Assembly: GCA_026992705.1 (NCBI GenBank)
Contig: JALWYT010000118.1
Span: forward strand, 1 to 6,843
Direction: 5' to 3'
Source of the DNA: Thiotrichaceae bacterium
GTDB taxonomy: Bacteria > Pseudomonadota > Gammaproteobacteria > Thiotrichales > Thiotrichaceae
DNA: 6,843 nucleotides
In this document: piece by piece, positions 1-4,913 of the stretch
Numbering within the stretch: position 1 is the first letter of the stretch
Layout of the letters: each line of letters begins with the position of its first letter
Notes under the pieces: model-generated
Database searches by the model: none
What the model was told of the DNA's origin: nothing
What the model saw: the letters and a program-made list of their open reading frames with translations, nothing else
Position numbers and translations under genes: made by a program

Positions 1-120
1 GGCGAAGGTACGATTATTGATATGGAAGGAAACGGAAATCATGCTCGTGTGCAAGTGAACTTTGATTTTGAGGGGACTAAATGGCTGGTGAGCAGCTATG
101 CAAAGTTAGACATGATTTAA
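1..120 (+). CDS. uvrD: DNA helicase II UvrD, C-terminal end (partial)
   Basis: Only the last 39 codons are present, in frame from base 1 to a TAA at 118-120. The translation begins GEGTIIDMEGNGNHARVQV and ends KWLVSSYAKLDMI. It follows the C-terminus of E. coli UvrD almost position by position (FGEGTIVNMEGSGEHSRLQV ... IKWLVAAYARLESV, recalled). In UvrD/PcrA helicases this stretch is the C-terminal Tudor-like fold that contacts RNA polymerase and links the helicase to transcription-coupled repair. The helicase motor domains lie upstream of the window. UvrD is a 3'-5' superfamily 1 helicase of nucleotide excision and mismatch repair in the cytoplasm. Rep or PcrA paralogues are possible in principle, but the close match at the extreme C-terminus favours UvrD. 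Confidence 0.88.
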   Translation, partial: GEGTIIDMEGNGNHARVQVNFDFEGTKWLVSSYAKLDMI

Positions 121-185
121 CTTCTACATCTCAATAGGTCTTTAGTTAATATCCCAAAAACTTAACAATTAATTATTGGCAATTC

Positions 186-218
186 CTTAGGTCCACTATT
201 CGTACCCTGAGTAATTTT
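186..218 (+). terminator. Weak terminator-like hairpin after uvrD
   Basis: CTTAGGT (186-192) can pair with ACC-TGAG (204-211, one bulged C at 207, one G-T pair) across an 11-nt loop, and is followed by TAATTTT. The stem is short and the T tract is broken, so this is a marginal candidate for the end of uvrD transcription. It is the best hairpin I found between uvrD and the next gene. Confidence 0.22.
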
Positions 219-223
219 CTAGC

Positions 224-252
224 CTAACCCGTATATAACTTTACAGTATAAT
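224..252 (+). promoter_or_regulatory. Possible sigma70 promoter for the cysteine-rich lipoprotein
   Basis: A perfect -10 hexamer TATAAT lies at 247-252. The hexamer 17 nt upstream, CTAACC (224-229), matches TTGACA at only three of six positions. This would place the start of transcription about 45 nt before the ATG at 303. The -10 is convincing by itself; the -35 is poor, so an activator or a different upstream element might be involved. Confidence 0.35.
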
Positions 253-302
253 ATGAATAAGGCTCGAATCAAAACCCCACAAATAACATAGAAGTAAATA
301 AA

Positions 303-554
303 ATGGGAAAAATAGTTATTAGTATCATTAGTCTAACATTTTTACTCACTGCCTGTGATAATAATAAACATTTACCAAAAGGAAGTAGCAATATTGTTTG
401 TACGACTGAAGTTAAAGCTTGCTCTGATGGTAGCTATGTATCACGTAATCCTGATAATAATTGTGAGTTTGATCCTTGTCCTACAGGAGAAATTTCACAA
501 AAATGCCACACTGCTTCGGGTTGTAATCCTGTTATACGCTTACCAGCAAATTGA
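303..554 (+). CDS. Small cysteine-rich lipoprotein, function unknown
   Basis: An 83-residue exported protein that I cannot name. A short type II signal peptide ends in the lipobox L15-T16-A17-C18. Asp at +2 and Asn at +3 after the lipidated Cys would favour inner-membrane retention under the E. coli Lol rule, if that rule applies here. The mature part holds six more cysteines (33, 40, 54, 59, 68, 74), enough for three disulfides. Residues 39-60 (ACSDGSYVSRNP...NCEFDPCP) resemble a short motif I recall from hypothetical gammaproteobacterial proteins. The C-SDG-x-Y part is faintly reminiscent of Kazal inhibitor domains, but the spacing differs and no inhibitor role is claimed. GAAG at 291-294 serves as a modest ribosome binding site 8 nt before ATG. 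The gene ends 82 nt before the TRAP receptor gene on the same strand, which has its own promoter candidate. Confidence 0.75.
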   Translation: MGKIVISIISLTFLLTACDNNKHLPKGSSNIVCTTEVKACSDGSYVSRNPDNNCEFDPCPTGEISQKCHTASGCNPVIRLPAN

Positions 555-571
555 TAGAAGCCGTGAAAGTA

Positions 572-601
572 TTGCCAATAGCTAAGCATTCAAAGTATAG
601 T
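572..601 (+). promoter_or_regulatory. Sigma70-type promoter upstream of the TRAP receptor gene
   Basis: TTGCCA (572-577, five of six to TTGACA) is followed after 18 nt by TATAGT (596-601, five of six to TATAAT). Transcription would begin near 608, giving a leader of about 30 nt that includes the AAGGA ribosome binding site (623-627). This is the best paired promoter I found in the window and suggests that the receptor gene is transcribed independently of the lipoprotein gene before it. Confidence 0.5.
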
Positions 602-636
602 TTGACGATTAATGATATGCACAAGGAATACATTGA

Positions 637-1764
637 ATGAAAGGTCGTAACTTTTTGAAAAAACTTATAGTAATCAGCTTATTATTATCGAACTCTCTAT
701 TACTAAATGCGTGTAATGATAAGGCAACCGTAAAAGCTGAAACTCCTAATACCACACTACAAAAAGTTATTAAGTGGAAAATGGTCACGGCATGGCCAAA
801 AAATTTTCCTGGTCTTGGAACGGGAGCTAATAATCTTGCTGAGAAAATCAATCAACTTTCTGGCGGTCGCTTACAAGTAAAAGTCTATGGAGCAGGTGAA
901 TTGGTTCCAGCACTTGAAATATTTGATGCCGTCTCGCGTGGTACCGCACAAATGGGGCATGGAGCCGCTTATTATTGGAAAGGTAAAGATGCTACACTGC
1001 AATTTTTTTCCACTGTTCCATTTGGATTAACTGCTCAAGAAATGAATGGCTGGCTATACAATGGTGGTGGTTTAGGGCTATGGCAACAAGCTTATGAAAA
1101 ATATAATTTAATCCCTATGCCTGCTGGCAATATGGGGGTACAAATGGGGGGCTGGTTTAATAAAGAAATTAATAGCATTGATGACTTAAATGGTCTGAAA
1201 ATGCGTATCCCCGGTTTAGGCGGTGAGGTTTTAAAACGTGCAGGCGGTACACCCGTTAATTTACCCGGTGGTGAGCTGTTTACCGCGATGCAATCAGGCA
1301 CAATTGATGCAACCGAGTGGGTAGGACCTTATAATGACCTTGCCTTTGGATTCTATAAAGTTGCTAAATATTATTACTATCCAGGTTGGCATGAACCTGG
1401 TACAGCGTTAGAAGCTATTATCAATAAAGATGCCTTTGAAGCTTTACCTAAGGATTTACAAGCCATTGTGAAAAATGCCTGCAAAATTGCTAATCATGAA
1501 ATGTTGGCTGAATATACTGCTCGCAATAATGACGCATTAAAAGAATTGGTTGAAAAATACCATGTCCAAGTTCGTAAATTTCCTGATGATGTCTTAGCGA
1601 AATTACGAACCTTATCAGATGATGTTGTCAAAGAACTTGCTAATAAAGATGATTTTTCTAAAAAGGTCTATGATTCATATATTAGCTATCGTGACAAAAC
1701 AATAAACTGGAGTGAATACTCGGAGCGTGCTTACTTAAATATTCGCTCTGATAAAGCTCAATAA
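637..1764 (+). CDS. TRAP transporter solute-binding lipoprotein, DctP/TakP type
   Basis: A full-length extracytoplasmic receptor (375 aa) of the DctP family, which captures carboxylates for tripartite ATP-independent periplasmic transporters. Signature stretches are TAWPKNFPGLGTGAN (51-65), MGVQMGGWF (166-174), MRIPGLGGEVLKRAGG (189-204) and ATEWVGPYNDLAFGFY (225-240). By motif, Gln169, Arg190, Glu227 and Trp228 line up with the residues that bind the 2-oxo acid carboxylate and its cation in Rhodobacter TakP (recalled), so a 2-oxo acid or similar organic acid is the likeliest ligand. The N-terminus carries a lipobox-like L23-N24-A25-C26 instead of the usual cleavable Sec signal, implying a lipid anchor. 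Asn at -2 is off-consensus, so lipidation is probable but not certain. AAGGA at 623-627 supports this start. No dctQ or dctM membrane subunit gene lies beside it; the neighbours are an unrelated lipoprotein and a SPOR gene. Confidence 0.9.
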   Translation: MKGRNFLKKLIVISLLLSNSLLLNACNDKATVKAETPNTTLQKVIKWKMVTAWPKNFPGLGTGANNLAEKINQLSGGRLQVKVYGAGELVPALEIFDAVSRGTAQMGHGAAYYWKGKDATLQFFSTVPFGLTAQEMNGWLYNGGGLGLWQQAYEKYNLIPMPAGNMGVQMGGWFNKEINSIDDLNGLKMRIPGLGGEVLKRAGGTPVNLPGGELFTAMQSGTIDATEWVGPYNDLAFGFYKVAKYYYYPGWHEPGTALEAIINKDAFEALPKDLQAIVKNACKIANHEMLAEYTARNNDALKELVEKYHVQVRKFPDDVLAKLRTLSDDVVKELANKDDFSKKVYDSYISYRDKTINWSEYSERAYLNIRSDKAQ

Positions 1765-1775
1765 GTAAACAATAA

Positions 1776-1884
1776 CTGACTACAACTTGTTTTGTAATTA
1801 CTCAGTATAATTTATATGGAAAGCACTAAGTAATCCCCTTATTACACTGAATAATTATCTTTATTTTAAATTTAATGTAGTCAG
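1776..1884. repeat. Nested inverted repeat, 109 bp
   Basis: The outer arms are a perfect 9-bp inverted repeat, CTGACTACA (1776-1784) and TGTAGTCAG (1876-1884). Nested inside are 17-bp arms, TAATTACTCAGTATAAT (1795-1811) and ATTACACTGAATAATTA (1841-1857), which pair at 15 of 17 positions (mismatches 1801/1851 and 1807/1845) around a 29-nt loop. The structure starts 12 nt after the receptor gene's stop and ends 42 nt before the SPOR gene. The inner left arm contains a perfect TATAAT (1806-1811), so it may overlap a promoter for the SPOR gene, though no good -35 was found. No T run follows, so it is not a standard terminator. I saw no clear target-site duplication that would mark it as a miniature transposable element. 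Confidence 0.7.
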
Positions 1885-1926
1885 AAGCTCTTTACCCCAT
1901 AAGCAACAAATGCCCTAAATAAAATT

Positions 1927-2631
1927 ATGACTAAAGATTTTAAAGATAAAAAAAATATAGATGCCCCCTTAAATGATATTGTTAGCTGGATATTAGCAGG
2001 TATTGCATTAGGGCTTTTTATTGCCTTAATGATTTATCTATTTTCCGACAAATTTTCCCAAGCTACAGAACCAAGTAATGCAAAATCCAATAACCCTGTA
2101 CAAGCTAATTCCATAACAACCCCCCAAGTGCAACTAAGTCCTGAAGAAAAACGACGCCAAGAACGGCTTGATAAAATGGTAGAGCTTGATCGACTCGTTG
2201 AAGATAATTTAAATAAAGCTGAAGATGATCCACGTCCAACTTTTAACTATCATGTTATTCTTCCAACACTTGATGTAGAAGTTCCCGTTGCTCGCCCACC
2301 TGAGTGGAATGATCGTAAAACTTCCTCTACTTCTCATCATAAGAAAACAGAAAACCCTAAAACCAGCAATACAAAAAGCAACAAAGCACAAACTAATAAA
2401 AATATTCGCTATATCATCCAAGTGGGTTCTTATAGAAAGAAGATTGAAGCAGAAAGAATGAAAAATAAAGTCAGTTCACTTGGTACCACTTATATAGAAA
2501 CAGCAACAGTAAAAGGTGCAACATGGTATCGAGTACGTATTGGACCAATCGCAGATACTAATAAAGTTAATAAAATTAAATCAACACTATCCGCCCAAGG
2601 AATTGCCTTTTTCAAAAAAACGGTAAATTAA
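1927..2631 (+). CDS. FtsN-like SPOR-domain cell division protein
   Basis: A bitopic inner-membrane protein (234 aa): short cytoplasmic tail (1-17), one membrane helix (about 18-39), a charged segment predicted to be helical (71-100), a low-complexity Lys/Ser/Thr/Asn-rich linker (130-159) and a C-terminal SPOR domain (about 160-232, from IRYIIQVGSY to GIAFFKK). SPOR domains bind peptidoglycan strands stripped of stem peptides at the septum. Residues 107-121 (NYHVILPTLDVEVPV) match the LP..EV.VP element typical of gammaproteobacterial FtsN-like proteins near the membrane, so a role in septal wall synthesis is likely. DedD-type SPOR proteins are the main alternative. Often such genes follow argS; here a TRAP receptor gene precedes it. 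No Shine-Dalgarno sequence is seen before ATG 1927 (the leader is AT-rich), but upstream in-frame starts are closed off by stops. Confidence 0.82.
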   Translation: MTKDFKDKKNIDAPLNDIVSWILAGIALGLFIALMIYLFSDKFSQATEPSNAKSNNPVQANSITTPQVQLSPEEKRRQERLDKMVELDRLVEDNLNKAEDDPRPTFNYHVILPTLDVEVPVARPPEWNDRKTSSTSHHKKTENPKTSNTKSNKAQTNKNIRYIIQVGSYRKKIEAERMKNKVSSLGTTYIETATVKGATWYRVRIGPIADTNKVNKIKSTLSAQGIAFFKKTVN

Positions 2632-2684
2632 AATTGAAAAACTCTGTTAGTTTACTTTACTATCCTTTTCTTTTTTTAAAGTCA

Positions 2685-2707
2685 TAGCATCTTATTGTAA
2701 GAAGCTA
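2685..2707. repeat. Imperfect palindrome in the convergent gap
   Basis: TAGC-A-TCTTA (2685-2694) pairs with TAAGA-A-GCTA (2698-2707) around a 3-nt loop, giving nine pairs and one central A-A mismatch. It lies 53 nt past the SPOR gene stop, between convergent genes. No T run follows on either strand, so it is not a standard intrinsic terminator; it may protect transcript ends. Confidence 0.5.
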
Positions 2708-2720
2708 ACATGAGTTCGCT

Positions 2721-2743
2721 AATACCTATTCTGAGTATTTTTT
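2721..2743 (+). terminator. Possible intrinsic terminator after the SPOR gene
   Basis: AATAC (2721-2725) pairs with GTATT (2735-2739), and T2738-2743 form a six-T run that begins inside the 3' arm. The stem has only five pairs with one G-C and a 9-nt loop, so it would be weak. It is the only hairpin with a T run in the 164-bp gap between the two convergent genes, hence the tentative assignment to the + strand unit. No counterpart with a T run was found for the - strand gene. Confidence 0.28.
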
Positions 2744-2795
2744 ATAATCTTCCACTGGTTTGTTTAGCGTTATTGATGAGTACTTAATGTTTATC

Positions 2796-3401
2796 CTATT
2801 TTACATGACAACACCCTGAATACACATGTTTCTTATTAATTAGGACTGAAATTGAATAGGGGTATTCTATATCTGACATTCCATCGCTACAAGTAGGCAC
2901 TTTTTCTAAAAAAGCGATAATTCTATTGTTATCTTTTTCTGCATAAATTCCTGCTAGCGAAGTATTATTTTCTGAGGTTTTATTATAGGTTATCGGAAGT
3001 ATTAGTCTATTACCATCCATTGGTACATAAGTCATTTGAGTTTTAGTAATTTTAATACTCCAAAAAGGCTCTGTTCCACCACAGCTTAATATAGCCTTAC
3101 CCTCTTGCTTTGATGGACTAACTGTTGTTAAATAACGGTTATTAACCCACCCTTGTTTGTCTTGCCAACGGACTTTCCACCAATTTCCTGTACTATCAAC
3201 TTCATTGCCAATTCTTTCAATTTCTGTTCCATCATACGGTATTCGTGTAACAATTGGACTACTAGCATTAGCTTGTTCTCTGACATTGAGATAATCACCT
3301 TTCTCAACACCTTTGACTGAATATATTATTGCATTCCCTAACACGATACTACTCGAAAAAAATGTAACAATACAAAAGAAAAAGTATGTTAAAATCTTCA
3401 T
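2796..3401 (-). CDS. Exported SH3b-domain protein with COG3650-like C-terminal domain
   Basis: A 201-residue two-domain protein with no assigned biochemical function. A Sec signal peptide (about 1-24, hydrophobic core 5-21, cleavage plausible after LGNA) leads to a bacterial SH3 domain at about 26-94 with the usual DYLNVREQAN..SPIV (36-51), NWWKVRW (73-79) and GWVNNRYL (84-91) elements. SH3b domains commonly bind cell wall or protein ligands. The second half carries CGGTEPFW (107-114), CSDGMSDIEYPYSI (171-184) and a terminal GCC (196-198), which I recognise as the pattern of the uncharacterised COG3650-like envelope family. Cys107, 171, 197 and 198 could form disulfides in the periplasm. AAGGGAG (3409-3415) sits 7 nt before the ATG and fixes the start. 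The gene lies 38 nt after gshB on the same strand, so co-transcription is likely. The start of the next gene is convergent. Confidence 0.82.
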   Translation of the reverse strand: MKILTYFFFCIVTFFSSSIVLGNAIIYSVKGVEKGDYLNVREQANASSPIVTRIPYDGTEIERIGNEVDSTGNWWKVRWQDKQGWVNNRYLTTVSPSKQEGKAILSCGGTEPFWSIKITKTQMTYVPMDGNRLILPITYNKTSENNTSLAGIYAEKDNNRIIAFLEKVPTCSDGMSDIEYPYSISVLINKKHVYSGCCHVK

Positions 3402-3415
3402 GTGTTATCTCCCTT

Positions 3416-3440
3416 AACTATTATTTTTTAAATAATAGTT
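3416..3440. repeat. Perfect 11-bp hairpin between gshB and the SH3b gene
   Basis: AACTATTATTT (3416-3426) and AAATAATAGTT (3430-3440) are exact inverted repeats around a 3-nt loop. On the - strand transcript the hairpin begins at the last base of the gshB stop codon (3440) and ends directly at the AAGGGAG ribosome binding site (3415-3409) of the SH3b gene. No T run follows on the - strand, so it does not look like a terminator. Inference: it could tune translation or mRNA processing between the two cistrons. The stem is almost pure A-T, so its stability is limited. Confidence 0.75.
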
Positions 3441-4417
3441 TATTGTTGTCTGTTTTTCATTGTATTTTGTAGTACTATTTCAATCTCATCCATTAATAAA
3501 CCTGCAATATCGGCTGAATATAGCTTATCCAACTCACGGATACAGGTTGGACTAGTGACATTAATTTCCGTGATATAATCACCAATCACATCCAAGCCAA
3601 CAAACATTAGCCCCATTTCTTGTAAGCGTGGCGTGAGTCTTTCACATATCTCAAACTCCTTATCACTTAAATCAACACCAAGCCCTTCGCCTCCTGCGGC
3701 TAGGTTTGCCCTGCCCTCGCCTTCTGCGGGTATGCGAGCCAATGCATGTGGGAACGGTTTGCCATTAATGATCAGTATGCGTTTGTCACCTTGTTTATAC
3801 TCAGGCAAAAAGCGTTGAGCAATAATGGTTTGTGTGCCGTATTGTGTAATGGTTTCTAATATAACATTGGTATTGGGATCGCCTTGCTTGATTTGAAAAA
3901 CCATTGCTCCCCCCATGCCATCAAGCGGCTTGACAACAATATGTCCAAGCTCTTTTATAAATTGCTTGATTCGCTGTATATCTCTTGTGACTAAGGTTTC
4001 AGGGCAATATTCTGGGAATTCGGTAGTGAAGAATTTTTCATTAGCAGAGCGAATACTGTCAGCTCGATTGACCACTAATAAACCTTGCTTTGCTGCTAGT
4101 TCTAATAGATAGGTGCTGTAAATATATTCCATATCAAAAGGCGGATCTTTACGCATTAAAACAGCATCTAATTGGTGCAATGGCTGAGTAATGCTTTCGT
4201 CTATCTGATAATAATCGTTAAGTTGATCTTTAACTTGCAGGGCTTGCATATCAGCATAAACAATACCATCTCGCACATATAGATCCTTTTGTTGCATATA
4301 ATAAAGCATCCAGCCCCTCGCCTGTGCTGCTAGCATCATGGCAAAAGAACTGTCTTTTTTGGTATTAAATGCCTCGATAGGGTCGGTGATAAAGCCAATG
4401 TACATATTATTCATCAT
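3440..4417 (-). CDS. gshB: Glutathione synthetase
   Basis: GshB ligates glycine to gamma-glutamylcysteine using ATP, the second step of glutathione synthesis, in the cytoplasm. The 325 residues are close to the 316 of E. coli GshB and complete. Diagnostic motifs are MRKDPPFDMEYIY (88-100), NRADSIRSANEKFF (117-130), the ATP-grasp loop KPLDGMGG (163-170), RIPAEGEGRANLAAGG (228-243) and the near-invariant EINVTSPTCIRE (284-295). All expected segments are intact. The start is uncertain: ATG codons at 4417, 4414 and 4405 are all possible, none has a clear Shine-Dalgarno sequence, and Met5 (4405) best matches the E. coli start (MIKLGIVMDPI against MYIGFITDPI). The first step gene, gshA, is not in the window. 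The SH3b gene follows after 38 nt; a divergent lipoprotein gene lies upstream across a 145-nt gap. Confidence 0.96.
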   Translation of the reverse strand: MMNNMYIGFITDPIEAFNTKKDSSFAMMLAAQARGWMLYYMQQKDLYVRDGIVYADMQALQVKDQLNDYYQIDESITQPLHQLDAVLMRKDPPFDMEYIYSTYLLELAAKQGLLVVNRADSIRSANEKFFTTEFPEYCPETLVTRDIQRIKQFIKELGHIVVKPLDGMGGAMVFQIKQGDPNTNVILETITQYGTQTIIAQRFLPEYKQGDKRILIINGKPFPHALARIPAEGEGRANLAAGGEGLGVDLSDKEFEICERLTPRLQEMGLMFVGLDVIGDYITEINVTSPTCIRELDKLYSADIAGLLMDEIEIVLQNTMKNRQQ

Positions 4418-4550
4418 AAACTATAGATATTGCTATATTGACTAAAAAGTATAACGAAGATTTTACAAAAAGACTTTGAATTATCTACTTATTACTCTGT
4501 CAGAGCAGAAGAACCTTTTAGTAGGTTTTATTTTAAGTATTAAAATTGAT

Positions 4551-4556
4551 AGGAGA
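4551..4556 (+). promoter_or_regulatory. Ribosome binding site that fixes the lipoprotein start
   Basis: AGGAGA at 4551-4556 stands 6 nt before ATG 4563. It decides between this ATG and an upstream in-frame TTG at 4476, because only the ATG places a signal peptide and lipobox at the N-terminus. Confidence 0.8.
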
Positions 4557-4562
4557 AAAAGA

Positions 4563-4817
4563 ATGAAAGTTTTAACGGGCATAATTACAATAGTTAGCTT
4601 ATTAACTTTAATAAGTTGTAGTACATATAATGAGCCAGTATCTAATGCTGCAAGTGGAGCTGCCGTTGGTGCTGCAACAGGGGCTATATTGGGTAAAGCA
4701 ACAGGTAATAACTCTGATAAGCGTGCATTAGCAGGAGCTGCTATTGGTACAGCTGCTGGTTATATTTATGGCTCAGAAATTGATAAACAAAATGAGCGAC
4801 GTAATCGTGGCTACTAA
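4563..4817 (+). CDS. Glycine-zipper lipoprotein
   Basis: An 84-residue envelope lipoprotein. The signal peptide (1-18) ends in lipobox L16-I17-S18-C19; Ser at +2 predicts transfer to the outer membrane under the E. coli rule. The mature part has two glycine-zipper helices, about 32-48 (GAAVGAATGAILGKATG) and 58-70 (GAAIGTAAGYIYG), divided by a short polar turn, then a charged tail (DKQNERRNRGY). This arrangement resembles the N-terminal domain of OmpA-like lipoproteins such as YiaD and small YMGG-type proteins, but the OmpA peptidoglycan-binding domain is missing, so the protein stops after the zipper. Such helices insert in or pack on membranes; the specific role is unknown. Start chosen at ATG 4563 by its AGGAGA site. 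It is divergent from gshB and ends 24 nt before a strong terminator. Confidence 0.82.
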   Translation: MKVLTGIITIVSLLTLISCSTYNEPVSNAASGAAVGAATGAILGKATGNNSDKRALAGAAIGTAAGYIYGSEIDKQNERRNRGY

Positions 4818-4840
4818 GATCAGTTACTAAGACACTAGAG

Positions 4841-4876
4841 TAAAAAAACCTGTTTCAAACGAAACAGGTTTTTTTA
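4841..4876. terminator. Bidirectional intrinsic terminator
   Basis: A 16-bp perfect stem, with arms TAAAAAAACCTGTTTC (4841-4856) and GAAACAGGTTTTTTTA (4861-4876), closes an AAAC loop. The seven As on the left and seven Ts on the right give a T tract after the GC-containing core on both strands. It lies 24 nt after the glycine-zipper gene (+) and 37 nt after nuoN (-), so it can end transcription of both converging units, including the nuo operon. Confidence 0.93.
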
Positions 4877-4913
4877 TAAACTAGTTATGCAGAAAACTAT
4901 TTTAAACAATACA

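Noticed and set aside
145..166. GTTAA/TTAAC hairpin after uvrD
   Set aside because: It has five weak pairs and no following T run, so it is not a credible terminator.
355..585. Second + strand open frame overlapping the cysteine-rich lipoprotein gene
   Set aside because: It is hydrophobic AT-rich out-of-frame translation with no ribosome binding site; the lipoprotein frame has a signal peptide, lipobox and patterned cysteines.
609..851. Open frame on the - strand opposite the TRAP receptor start
   Set aside because: It lies antisense to a well-supported gene and shows no recognisable family features.
1776..1884. Firm call of a miniature transposable element or integron attC site
   Set aside because: The inverted ends exist, but no target duplication, second copy in the window, or attC core sites (GTTRRRY type) are seen.
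3633..4112. Two + strand open frames opposite gshB
   Set aside because: They are antisense to the conserved ATP-grasp region of gshB and are explained by its codon pattern.
4495..4505. Short palindrome CTCTGTCAGAG as an operator
   Set aside because: Five base pairs around one base is common by chance, and it does not fit the LexA or other operator spacing I know.
4476..4562. N-terminal extension of the glycine-zipper lipoprotein from a TTG codon
   Set aside because: It would bury the signal peptide and lipobox 29 residues inside the protein, and the ATG at 4563 has a clear AGGAGA site.
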